Source: Peptococcaceae bacterium BRH_c23
GTDB lineage: Bacteria; Bacillota_B; Desulfitobacteriia; Desulfitobacteriales; Desulfitobacteriaceae
Assembly: GCA_000961805.1 (NCBI GenBank)
Contig: LADV01000250.1
Span: 1 to 7,192, forward strand
Length of the DNA: 7,192 nucleotides
Direction of reading: 5' to 3'
Below the pieces are notes generated by a model. It did not search any database, was not told the origin of the DNA, and worked only from the letters and a program-made list of their open reading frames with translations. Below, one piece after another: positions 1 to 5,189 of this stretch. A program made the translations under genes and the position numbers. Within the stretch, counting starts at the first letter, position 1. Each line of letters starts with the position of its first letter.

Positions 1-37
1 TTGTCTGCGTCCAGTAAACCTTATACTTTTTGTTCAC
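1..37 (-). CDS. RelE/ParE-family toxin, copy 1 (5' end only, cut by window edge)
   Basis: Only the first 12 codons lie in the window; the gene runs off the left edge. The bases are identical to the start of the complete toxin gene at 5254-5547, which sits in an exact repeat of this block, so the product is inferred from that copy. The start is taken as GTG at 37 because GAGGTG stands 7 nt upstream. The in-frame TTG at 43 is almost on top of that ribosome binding site. The start overlaps the end of the antitoxin gene by 17 nt, as in copy 2, which implies coupled translation. Whether this copy is intact beyond the window cannot be seen. Confidence 0.7.
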   Translation of the reverse strand, partial: MNKKYKVYWTQT

Positions 38-311
38 GCTCAAACACCTCAGTTTTTTTGCGCAAATAGTCTAGGCCTGCCTGCTGTTCAAACACTCTAT
101 CAGATTTCCGATCATCGCGGCTTTGCTGAATTTGATGAAATAAATTAGCATCTTCAGCTAAAGATTTGATGTCTAAGCTATCAACGATCTGCTCTTCAAT
201 CCAAACGTTGACATCAAATTCATCTTCAATGACTTGAATAAGGTCGGATATATCCAGCATTTCCTTGTGTTTGAATTTATCAAATAGCTGATTTGGTGTA
301 ATGTACTTCAA
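21..311 (-). CDS. Putative antitoxin of type II TA operon, copy 1
   Basis: A small acidic protein of about 96 residues encoded immediately before, and overlapping, a RelE/ParE-like toxin. Position and size give the antitoxin call; I do not recognise the family from sequence. The N-terminal half has an acidic helix-rich stretch (DISDLIQVIEDEFDV). The C-terminal third is highly charged (QQSRDDRKSD, then LDYLRKKTEVFEREQKV), the kind of flexible tail that often wraps a toxin. The start is placed at TTG 311, because AAGGAAGGTGA lies 5 nt upstream. A GTG at 320 is in frame but lies within that ribosome binding site. Against copy 2 (5531-5821), seven bases and four residues differ: F/Y, Q/R, N/T and H/Q. 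If functional, it should neutralise the toxin and probably repress its own promoter at 337-365; both are inferred from TA systems generally. Confidence 0.65.
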   Translation of the reverse strand: MKYITPNQLFDKFKHKEMLDISDLIQVIEDEFDVNVWIEEQIVDSLDIKSLAEDANLFHQIQQSRDDRKSDRVFEQQAGLDYLRKKTEVFEREQKV

Positions 312-336
312 GAAAATCACCTTCCTTTACATTAAC

Positions 337-365
337 ATTATACAGTAAGAGGAAAGCTATTTCAC
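337..365 (-). promoter_or_regulatory. Sigma-70-type promoter of TA operon, copy 1
   Basis: Reading the minus strand, a perfect TATAAT (337-342) is preceded by GTGAAA (360-365, four of six matches to TTGACA) with a 17-bp spacer. It lies 26 nt upstream of the proposed antitoxin start at 311. The same bases are conserved unchanged in copy 2 (5847-5875). The repeat module begins only about 12 bp farther upstream, so repeat and promoter are adjacent. Confidence 0.65.
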
Positions 366-392
366 GTAAAATCTTTGCTCGGGTCGGAAAAT

Positions 393-494
393 GGGACCGG
401 TGCCTAATGGGACCGGTGCCTGACACCAACTTATAACTTATCAACTTATTGTTTAGCTTGTGAAAAGTATACTCGCCTCGCTCCGGGCTTGGTA
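393..494 (+). repeat. REP-like module A (GGTGCCTGACACC family)
   Basis: The head GGGACCGGTGCCT occurs twice in tandem (393-405 and 409-421). The second is complete with the imperfect palindrome GGTGCCTGACACC (415-427), whose GGTG/CACC arms can pair around a 5-nt loop. The tail follows: ACTTATTGTTTAGCTTGTGA, then TATACTCGCCTCGCTCCGGG and a terminal GGTAG. It is preceded by GCTCGGGTCGGAAAA (377-391). Modules B (1795), D (4537) and E (5903) have the same order. No coding sequence is involved. Confidence 0.85.
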
Positions 495-507
495 GGGGAC
501 TGGTTAG

Positions 508-560
508 TGCGACACGTTTCTAGGTCTACTCGCCGGAACGGTTCCCGGTGGTCCCCGTTC
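508..560 (+). other. Possible group II intron 5' end fragment, copy 1
   Basis: The sequence opens GTGCGACACG, which fits the GUGYG start consensus of group II introns. It continues with a GC-rich, hairpin-forming stretch (CTACTCGCCGGAACGGTTCC) reminiscent of the beginning of intron domain I. Homology to the second copy (6018) stops at 560, so at most about 50 bases remain here. No reverse transcriptase gene or domain V is visible. The call rests on recalled resemblance and needs a covariance search. Confidence 0.25.
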
Positions 561-587
561 CAGAAAGGGCCCTGGAACTTTTGTTTT
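557..587 (+). terminator. Candidate Rho-independent terminator at end of duplicated block
   Basis: GTTCCAG (557-563) pairs with CTGGAAC (572-578) around an 8-nt loop and is followed by TTTTGTTTT. The left arm is the last few bases of the duplicated block and the right arm is unique sequence, so the structure formed at the junction. No gene obviously reads into it from the left on this strand, so a chance hairpin is possible. Confidence 0.35.
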
Positions 588-637
588 CCTGGAAAATTCG
601 GCAATACTTAACGTAACATCACTTATAGGACTCAATT

Positions 638-657
638 CGAGCATGAAGTAATGCTCG
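638..657. repeat. Small perfect hairpin
   Basis: CGAGCAT (638-644) and ATGCTCG (651-657) are perfect inverted repeats around a 6-nt loop (GAAGTA). It lies in the gene-free stretch before the Rpn gene, 22 nt before a pair of larger hairpins. There is no T-tract, so it is not a typical terminator. Confidence 0.5.
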
Positions 658-678
658 CGCTAACCGTCATACAATTCT

Positions 679-724
679 GAAGAATACCTGGAGGCCTGTT
701 TAACAGGCATTCCAGGTATTCTTC
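679..724. repeat. Long two-part hairpin upstream of the Rpn gene
   Basis: A 14-bp perfect outer stem, GAAGAATACCTGGA (679-692) with TCCAGGTATTCTTC (711-724), encloses an inner stem, GCCTGT (694-699) with ACAGGC (703-708). Only 1-2 unpaired bases separate the two. The structure is nearly continuous over 46 bases and could extrude as a cruciform or fold in RNA. A second perfect hairpin starts at the next base (725). It resembles miniature-element or attachment-site DNA more than a terminator, because no T-tract follows. Confidence 0.75.
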
Positions 725-753
725 AATGTGACACAAGAAGATTGTGTCACATT
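725..753. repeat. Second perfect hairpin, abutting the first
   Basis: AATGTGACACAA (725-736) and TTGTGTCACATT (742-753) form a perfect 12-bp stem with a 5-nt loop (GAAGA). It directly abuts the hairpin ending at 724 and lies about 110 bases before the Rpn start codon. A TGTGAC/GTCACA dyad is a common form for regulator operators, so an operator for the nuclease gene is possible, but no regulator is identified. Confidence 0.7.
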
Positions 754-860
754 AAGAAAGAGAGTCAATATTTTAGCTGATGATGAAAGAAGAGGTGGAA
801 TAATCACTCTGCCAATGGTAAAATATAACTAAATAAAATATGGGGAAGGAATGAAAAATT

Positions 861-1742
861 ATGGCTATAAAAAAGCTCGTGCGATTTGACTGGGCTATGA
901 AATATATACTGCGTAACAAGGCTAATTTTGATGTACTTGAAGCGTTTATTTCCAACTTGTTAAGAGAAACAATCGTTATAGAAAATATTTTAGAAAGCGA
1001 AAGTAATCGAGAAGCTGAAAATAGAAAATTTAACCGGGTTGACTTAAAGTGCAAAGATTCACAAGGGAAACAAATTATTATTGAAATACAAAACCAACGA
1101 GAGGCAGATTACCTTCAACGATTGCTTTGGGGTACGTCAAAGGCAGTTGTGGAAGGTTTGGAGCTGGGGAAGGGCTATAGCGAAGTTGTGAAAGTTATAT
1201 CTATCAGTATTCTGTATCATACCATGCGAGTGGATGAAAAAGAGAACACGGATTTTATATATTATGGTACAACAGAGCTGATTGGGCTTCATACGAAAAA
1301 ACCGCTTATTCTGCACGAATCTAAAGCGAAACAGATAGAAACACCTGTCGTTACCAGCAAAAATGTATTTCCAGAATACTACATGATTTATGTTGAAAAA
1401 TTTGAAGATATGATAAATGAGGCTATTGACGAATGGGTATATTTCTTCAAGCATGGTGCAATACGTGAGGACTTTAAGTCACCAGGAATCCTGCTGGCGG
1501 CTAAGAAGCTGGACTATCTAATGATGAGCGAGGAAGAACGACGGGGATATGACGACTATCTTGCTTACCTAGGGCAGGAGTTGGGGATATTAGAAACTGC
1601 AAAAGAAGAAGGCAGAGAAGAAGGCAGAGTACTGACAGCCAAGGCGGCTTTAAAGAAAGGGTTAGAGGTCGAACTCATCGCAGAAATAACTGGACTCCCT
1701 CTAGAAGAGATCCTGAAATTGCAAAGCGATATCATTCCCTGA
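861..1742 (+). CDS. rpn: Rpn-family recombination-promoting nuclease / putative transposase (PD-(D/E)XK)
   Basis: A 293-residue protein of the Rpn / PDDEXK_2 family, usually annotated as a PD-(D/E)XK nuclease family transposase. Members characterised in E. coli (RpnA) are DNA endonucleases that raise RecA-independent recombination. The N-terminus has the family-typical RFDWAMKYIL (8-17). The nuclease core is visible as D61 in FNRVDLKC followed by IIIEIQNQ, giving E75 and Q77 (E-x-Q motif). The centre (about 80-240) carries the conserved YLQRLLWG and YTxYVEKFED-like segments. The C-terminus (about 245-261) has the EEGREEGR low-complexity stretch often seen in the family, then a short predicted helical end. 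Length is normal and no frameshift is seen. AAGGA (846-850) stands 10 nt before the ATG. No terminal inverted repeats or partner gene accompany it; tandem hairpins lie upstream and repeat modules begin 53 bases downstream. Confidence 0.88.
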   Translation: MAIKKLVRFDWAMKYILRNKANFDVLEAFISNLLRETIVIENILESESNREAENRKFNRVDLKCKDSQGKQIIIEIQNQREADYLQRLLWGTSKAVVEGLELGKGYSEVVKVISISILYHTMRVDEKENTDFIYYGTTELIGLHTKKPLILHESKAKQIETPVVTSKNVFPEYYMIYVEKFEDMINEAIDEWVYFFKHGAIREDFKSPGILLAAKKLDYLMMSEEERRGYDDYLAYLGQELGILETAKEEGREEGRVLTAKAALKKGLEVELIAEITGLPLEEILKLQSDIIP

Positions 1743-1794
1743 TCGACCGGGGGACCGGTGTTGCGCCAGCAGGAGCTTCCCGATAGGGTCAAAA

Positions 1795-1903
1795 GGGAAC
1801 CCGGTGCCTGACACCAACTAAGGGAACCCGGTGCCTGACACCAACTTATCAACTTATTGTTTAGCTTGTGAAAAGTATACTCGCCTCGCTCCGGGCTCGG
1901 TAG
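1795..1903 (+). repeat. REP-like module B with tandem 27-nt heads
   Basis: Two 27-nt units (1795-1821 and 1822-1848), beginning GGGAACCCGGTGCC and differing by one base near the end, lie head to tail. Each carries GGTGCCTGACACC (1803-1815 and 1830-1842). The common tail follows (ATCAACTTATTGTTTAGC, then TATACTCGCCTCGCTCCGGG and GGTAG at 1899-1903). It starts shortly after the Rpn stop codon, preceded by a degraded GGGGGACCGGTG (1749-1760). Open frames crossing it are artefacts of the GC-rich repeat. Confidence 0.85.
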
Positions 1904-1904
1904 T

Positions 1905-1970
1905 GCTCGGGTCGGAAAAGGCCTTCGAAGTTCGTCTTCGGGGGTCGTCTTTTCCTCCCCAAGGGGACTG
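1905..1970 (+). repeat. GCTCGGGTCGGAAAA module, first full copy
   Basis: Begins GCTCGGGTCGGAAAA (1905-1919) and continues through GGCCTTCGAAG, CGTCTTCGGGGGTCG and TTTTCCTCCCC to AAGGGGACTG. The copy at 6073-6138 matches it with only a few differences. It contains short self-pairing stretches: CGAAG with CTTCG, and TCCCC with GGGGA around two bases. Bare GCTCGGGTC starts also occur at 377, 4646 and 5887. It may be a fragment of the intron-like RNA described at 6018-6469. Confidence 0.75.
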
Positions 1971-1977
1971 TGCGTTG

Positions 1978-2004
1978 CGGAACCCGGTGCCTGACACCAA
2001 CTTA
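1978..2004 (+). repeat. REP-like module C (head only)
   Basis: A single head, GGAACCCGGTGCCTGACACC (1979-1998), with core GGTGCCTGACACC at 1986-1998, followed by AACTTATT. The rest of the family tail is missing. After it, unrelated sequence (TTCGCCGGTTCAGGGCGC) runs to about 2040. Confidence 0.8.
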
Positions 2005-2043
2005 TTATTCGCCGGTTCAGGGCGCTTTGCCAAGGGTCGCTGA

Positions 2044-2188
2044 TCTGCTACAGGAGCCCCGTTCTCAATGTCGTAAACTTAATATGTAATAAAAAGGGAA
2101 TGACAAAAAAGTAAAAATATTTTCTGGAATAATTACAATAAATATAAAAATGCACTTGACAAGTGCTGACTATCCCCATAATCGAATT
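2044..2188. other. AT-rich gene-free stretch before the IS4 transposase
   Basis: Strongly AT-rich, in contrast to the GC-rich repeat mosaic before it. It contains one short dyad, GCACTT (2152-2157) with AAGTGC (2161-2166) around GAC. TTGACA at 2156-2161 could serve as a -35 box; a -10 such as TACCAT (2192-2197), 30 bp downstream, is too far away, so no promoter is called. No RNA gene was recognised. Confidence 0.4.
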
Positions 2189-3515
2189 GGATACCATTAT
2201 TTGGTATATCAATTTGAGATGGGTGACGCCGATGAAAAGAAATGGGTTATTCCTAGAATGTAGCCGACTTATTTATGAAATTATTGAAAACTACGAGTAT
2301 CTTATTAGTGTAAGAAAAGAACCCAACGATTTTTCGAGGATGGGGAAAATGGGATTTAAGAATATGATCTTGTTTATTTTGAATTTTTCAAGAAAGAGTT
2401 TACAGGCTGAATTGAATTCTTTTTTCAAGAACATTCACGGAACAACCGATGGGGTAAGAAAGCAAGCCTTTTCTCAAGGACGACAAAAGATATTACCTGA
2501 AGCATTTATTATTCTTCATGAAGAGCTGATTAAGACGGTGTACACTGCAACCGATCTGAAGTTGTACAAAGGATACAGACTTTGCGCAATTGATGGATCA
2601 ACACTTGAACTACAAAATACTGAAGAATTGAGAAACGTGTTTGGTTATGCGGAAAATGGAAAGGTAGAAATAGCAAGGGCCAGGATATCCGGCCTTTATG
2701 ATGTAGAAAATAACATCATGATCGATGCGATTATCGACAATTATAAATCGTCAGAGAGAGCCCTCGCCATCAGACATGTAGGAAAGCTTAAAAACTATGG
2801 CTTGCAAAACGATCTGATCCTGTTTGATAGAGGCTATCAGTCAAAGGAGCTTATTGCAAAGTTGATTGACAATGACCTTCATTTCGTGATGAGGTGTACC
2901 CTAAATTTTTTAAAGAAAGTTAATAATGTGAAGGGAAGCGACGAAGAGATTACATTTAGACATTCGGGTTACGATTATACAATTAGAGTGCTGAAATTTG
3001 CTCTTGATGACGGTACGATAGAGACGTTAGTCACGAATGTGTTTGATAAAAGCTTTACTGTAGCTGATTTTAAAGTCTTATATTTTAAGAGATGGGGCAT
3101 CGAAATAAAATATGATGAACTGAAACAAAGGCTTCAACTTGAAAATTTTGATGGTGTAAAAGAAATAGCCGTTCTGCAAGATTTCTATGCCACCATATTT
3201 TTGGCGAATATGACTGCGTTAGCAAAAATACAATCCGATGAAATCATACAAGAAAAGCATGAAGAAAAAGAATTAAAATACACCTATAAAACGAATGTAA
3301 ATATTATGGTGAGTGAATTAAAAGACGAATTGGTCCTTATCATGATGGAAAAAAACGAAAAGAAACGTAAACGTAGGTATAATAAACTATTGCAGGAAAT
3401 TGCGAGAAACGTTATTCCCATAAGACCTGATAGGCACAATGAGCGTAACTTTAAAACTACCAGAGACAGATATCCAATGAATGCAAGGCGAGGTTTGTAA
3501 TAATTAATAGTAGCC
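2189..3515 (+). mobile_element. IS4-family insertion sequence, ends provisional
   Basis: The intact IS4-type transposase shows that an insertion sequence is present. The ends proposed here rest on a weak imperfect inverted repeat: GGATACCATTATTT (2189-2202), and on the complementary strand GGCTACTATTAATT (3515-3502), 11 of 14 matching. No target-site duplication is obvious next to them. An alternative pair, TTCTCAAT (2062-2069) and ATTGAGAA (3612-3619), would give a 1.56-kb element closer to the usual family length, but matches over only 8 bases. The element is certain, its boundaries are not. Confidence 0.4.
2232..3500 (+). CDS. IS4-family DDE transposase
   Basis: A full-length transposase of 422 residues that would cut and rejoin DNA at the ends of its own element. 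All catalytic signatures are visible: D121 in AIDGSTLEL, D199 in LFDRGYQS, and E291 within the YREK motif. That motif is Y284-x2-R287-x3-E291-x6-K298 in YFKRWGIEIKYDELKQR and is diagnostic of the IS4 family. The N-terminal 100 residues form the helical, basic DNA-binding part typical of the family, and the C-terminus is lysine/arginine rich (KKRKRR at 357-362). The start is set at ATG 2232, where the product takes its family form (MKRNGLFLEC) and GGGTGA sits 5 nt upstream. A longer in-frame GTG start at 2163 adds 23 unconserved residues. No frameshift or stop interrupts it. Confidence 0.93.
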   Translation: MKRNGLFLECSRLIYEIIENYEYLISVRKEPNDFSRMGKMGFKNMILFILNFSRKSLQAELNSFFKNIHGTTDGVRKQAFSQGRQKILPEAFIILHEELIKTVYTATDLKLYKGYRLCAIDGSTLELQNTEELRNVFGYAENGKVEIARARISGLYDVENNIMIDAIIDNYKSSERALAIRHVGKLKNYGLQNDLILFDRGYQSKELIAKLIDNDLHFVMRCTLNFLKKVNNVKGSDEEITFRHSGYDYTIRVLKFALDDGTIETLVTNVFDKSFTVADFKVLYFKRWGIEIKYDELKQRLQLENFDGVKEIAVLQDFYATIFLANMTALAKIQSDEIIQEKHEEKELKYTYKTNVNIMVSELKDELVLIMMEKNEKKRKRRYNKLLQEIARNVIPIRPDRHNERNFKTTRDRYPMNARRGL

Positions 3516-3580
3516 TTGATTCCCGTGAAAAATTATACCTACATTAATAAACCCTGATTTTACAGGCATTTTGGTGGTTT

Positions 3581-3605
3581 TGCAGGTATAAAAATTATAC
3601 CTGCA
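3581..3605. repeat. Perfect 11-bp hairpin with TATACCTGCA arms
   Basis: TGCAGGTATAA (3581-3591) and TTATACCTGCA (3595-3605) are perfect inverted repeats around AAA, 81 bases after the IS4 transposase stop. The arms belong to the same sequence family as TTATACCTAC at 3532. It has no proper T-tract after it, so it is scored as a repeat and not as a terminator. Confidence 0.75.
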
Positions 3606-3657
3606 AATTGAATTGAGAATCATTATTTTTGTTGACTATTCAGGTACTCAGTTTATC

Positions 3658-3929
3658 AACCACAGATTACACAGATTACACAGATTACACAGAATAAATA
3701 CATTTTTACATTTTGGCTCTAAACTATAAATCGCTTGTAACTCAATTGATATTCGCCAAAGCTGATAAAAGGCCGGTTTAATCCTGTAGCATTGAGATAA
3801 TTGATAATTATCACTTCTTCAATGACTCCCCATCTTCGCCATTTTTCTATACTTAATCCTTCTTAATCTGTGAAATCTGTGTTAATCTGTGGTTTCTCTT
3901 ATCGTTCCTTTCATGTGTAATCTGTGGTT
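3658..3929. repeat. Inverted CACAGATTA array pair
   Basis: The left arm (3658-3692) is AACCACAGATTA continuing as 9-nt units CACAGATTA (3661, 3670, 3679) plus a partial unit. The right arm (3864-3894) is the inverse, TAATCTGTG, AAATCTGTG and TTAATCTGTGGTTT, with an additional TGTGTAATCTGTGGTT at 3914-3929. About 170 bases separate the arms. They contain a nested dyad, CATTGA (3790-3795) with TCAATG (3819-3824) around GATAATT/AATTATC (3796-3812). The pair could form a long cruciform, or be a miniature inverted-repeat element. No protein is encoded. Confidence 0.8.
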
Positions 3930-4014
3930 CCCCATTCAGAATTCCCCAAGGCGTATTTACAGTGTTTCTCCTTGTAGGTATAAAAAAATGCGGAATTTTA
4001 GGTAGTAGGTATAA

Positions 4015-4148
4015 CGAAAATCATAAATTGAGATGGCGGTGATAGAACTCAAAAACTATCTGGTATTGGTTGGTAACTTATTGAAAAATTTGCGCCTTAT
4101 AAGGCTTATTTGAGTGTATGGTTTTTTCGTCAACCTATTATTTTACAA
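4015..4148. other. Gene-free stretch with a 12-bp perfect palindrome
   Basis: Between the TAGGTATAA repeats and the IS3 remnant, the only clear structure is the uninterrupted palindrome GCCTTATAAGGC (4094-4105). It is flanked by AT-rich DNA. It could bind a dimeric protein but no partner is evident. Confidence 0.45.
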
Positions 4149-4373
4149 TTAAGTTCTGATTTCCCTTAATAGATATATGGTAATTAATTGGTATATTAAA
4201 TTGATGACATTGGCCCCGTTCTTACACCAGCGTTGCAATGTTCGTACGGATATACCAATTTCTTCACAAGCCAGCTGTTGACGTGCTCCGCTTGCTACGG
4301 CTATTTCTACCAGCTTAATAATTATGTCGCGATTCACAGTGCTGGTTAGGCTTCCTCGTCCTTTGGTCCCCAA
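4149..4373 (-). pseudogene. IS3-family transposase orfB fragment
   Basis: Translating from TTG 4373, residues about 10-53 (NRDIIIKLVEIAVASGARQQ, then EEIGISVRTLQRW) match the N-terminal helix-turn-helix of the IS3-type orfB proteins that carry such a domain before the integrase core. After RWCKNG the sequence departs from the family (about 4211) and ends in a short unrelated tail. The whole rve integrase domain with its DDE residues is therefore missing. It overlaps the end of orfA by 28 nt in another frame, the arrangement IS3 elements use for programmed frameshifting. It is a decayed 5' fragment. Confidence 0.6.
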
Positions 4374-4540
4374 ATCGCATTGATGTTTTTTCTTAGAACT
4401 AACAAGGCTGCCGTTTCAGCGAGTGCTGACTCTTTTCGCTGAAGTTCCTTCTTAACTCGCTTTAGTTCCTTTTCAGTTTCTTTTTCTCGCCGTTGTGAAG
4501 TGGCTAGTTCCTGAGCAACACCGCCGTTAGCCTGAAGGAA
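4346..4540 (-). pseudogene. IS3-family orfA fragment (coiled-coil C-terminus)
   Basis: This reading frame encodes a charged coiled coil (REKETEKELKRVKKELQRKE) followed by LAETAALLVLRKNINAIWGP and a stop. That order closely resembles the C-terminal half of orfA-type proteins preceding HTH-rve orfB genes in IS3-family elements. The N-terminal helix-turn-helix is missing. At about 4537-4540 the sequence switches to a REP-like module, so the open frame upstream (to 4558) is repeat DNA and its apparent start is accidental. The orfA and orfB fragments together represent about 330 bases of one dead element. Confidence 0.6.
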
Positions 4541-4660
4541 CCCGGTGCCTGACACCAACTTATTAGGGGACCGGTGCCTGACACCAACTTATCTGACACC
4601 AACTTATCAACTTATTGTTTAGCTTGTGAAAAGGTGGGGACAGGTGCTCGGGTCAGAAAA
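4537..4660 (+). repeat. REP-like module D with three tandem partial heads
   Basis: It has GGAACCCGGTGCCTGACACC (core 4544-4556), a second GGGACCGGTGCCTGACACC (core 4573-4585), then a third partial unit CTGACACCAACTTAT (4593-4607). The common tail (CAACTTATTGTTTAGCTTGT) follows to about 4632. It passes into GCTCGGGTCAGAAAAGG (4646-4662) without the CTCGCCTCGCTCC segment seen in modules A, B and E. Its left edge truncates an IS3 orfA remnant. Confidence 0.85.
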
Positions 4661-4853
4661 GGCTGAATATTTCGGTGCGGTAGAACGGCAATCCAAATTC
4701 GTCACGAATTTGACCTACACCCAGGCGGGGCATACTTCTTGGGATCCCTATCGGTGACTGCTCCACACAGTAGTTAAGAAAATCAGTAAGACAACCGTTT
4801 AATTTATCGGTTGTCCTTGCAGTAAATAAGTGTATGTTATTGAAAAATGTGCT
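4653..4853 (-). pseudogene. Possible decayed coding fragment of unknown family
   Basis: The minus strand is open for 66 codons between stops at 4854-4859 and 4653-4655. The translation looks protein-like (TDKLNGCLTDFLNYC, later GQIRDEFGLPFYRTEIF), but no start codon with a ribosome binding site is present. The C-terminal stop is supplied by the GCTCGGGTCAGAAAA repeat. I do not recognise the family. The perfect palindrome AAATTCGT-C-ACGAATTT (4695-4711) lies inside, so the open frame could be accidental. Confidence 0.25.
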
Positions 4854-4910
4854 TTATCAGTAGGAAAACGGTAGTGAAGGTCGAATACTGTATTAGTATT
4901 TTCAGTGTAG

Positions 4911-4996
4911 GGTGCCTGACATTAATTATCTGAATAATTGGATAATTGTTTAGCGCTAAATATTGTAACATGTCAATATTGTTGGTGGGGGTTGTG
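4911..4996 (+). repeat. Diverged REP-like element directly upstream of the RAYT remnant
   Basis: GGTGCCTGACATT (4911-4923) matches the family core in its first 11 bases. It is followed by AATTATCTGAATAATTGG and then ATAATTGTTTAGCGC, which parallels the family tail ACTTATTGTTTAGCTTG. It is the only copy with this level of divergence and the only one next to a Y1 transposase gene start, which lies within 75 bases of the core. Confidence 0.6.
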
Positions 4997-5167
4997 ATGG
5001 GTAGAAGACCAAGAGCAAAATTTAAGGGAGCAATCTTCCATGTAATAAAGAGAGGAAACACTAGAGAGTACATATTTAGAGCAGAAGAAGATAAAGAATA
5101 TTTTTTGACGTATTTAGAAGATGCTAACACAGATGGAGTTTTTAATCTGAATCCCTTCAGGGGTTGA
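4997..5167 (+). pseudogene. REP-associated tyrosine transposase (RAYT, Y1_Tnp) N-terminal remnant
   Basis: The first 40 or so residues (MGRRPRAKFKGAIFHVIKRG, then FRAEEDKEYFLTYLEDA) match the canonical opening of RAYT / Y1_Tnp proteins: M-x-R-x-P-R, then A-x-x-H-V-x-x-R-G-N, then a F-R-x-x-x-D segment. After EDA (about 5130) the sequence leaves the family and meets a stop at 5165-5167. The HUH histidine pair (usually in a NHxHLL motif) and the catalytic tyrosine are missing, out of a normal length of roughly 200-300 residues. It cannot be active. The family single-strand-cleaves REP hairpins, which makes the repeat at 4911 and its relatives likely former substrates. Confidence 0.78.
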
Positions 5168-5189
5168 CTATGTAACTTAATGTGGTTGA

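Larger units (their letters stand above)
1..560. repeat. Large direct repeat, copy 1 (TA operon start plus REP-like module)
   Basis: Aligns base for base with 5511-6070, same orientation, offset 5510. By eye I count 15 mismatches and no gap, about 97% identity. Seven mismatches fall in the antitoxin gene and eight in the repeat and intron-like tail (433-560). The promoter and ribosome binding site regions (284-433) show none. Homology ends sharply at CCCCGTTC (560/6070), where copy 1 continues into a hairpin and copy 2 into another repeat module. The left end is outside the window, so the repeat is longer than shown. Confidence 0.95.
3532..4014. repeat. Outer inverted repeat TTATACCTAC / GTAGGTATAA
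   Basis: TTATACCTAC (3532-3541) is matched exactly in inverted orientation by GTAGGTATAA (4005-4014). A near copy, GTAGGTATAA (3975-3984), stands 30 bases inside the right arm. Variants with GCAGGTATAA lie inside the left arm (3582-3591). The span encloses the CACAGATTA arrays, so the two repeat systems are nested. No gene of convincing length lies between 3501 and 4148. Confidence 0.55.

Noticed and set aside
728..832. Short frame from GTG 728 encoding a protein-like stretch ending LPMVKYN
   Set aside because: It starts inside a perfect hairpin, has no ribosome binding site, and no family is recognised; too weak to list as a gene.
1137..1454. Minus-strand open frame antisense to the Rpn gene
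   Set aside because: It is a shadow of a clearly coding plus-strand gene, and its translation has no recognisable motif.
1831..2043. 70-codon plus-strand open frame through the repeat mosaic
   Set aside because: It consists wholly of REP-like and GCTCGGG modules; its translation (PDTNLSTYC and so on) simply reads the repeats and there is no ribosome binding site.
2163..2231. Upstream GTG start for the IS4 transposase
   Set aside because: The added 23 residues are not family-like, whereas ATG 2232 gives the usual N-terminus with GGGTGA 5 nt upstream.
3661..3927. Possible CRISPR array from the regular CACAGATTA units
   Set aside because: Units are 9 nt with no spacers between them and occur in both orientations; no cas gene is present.
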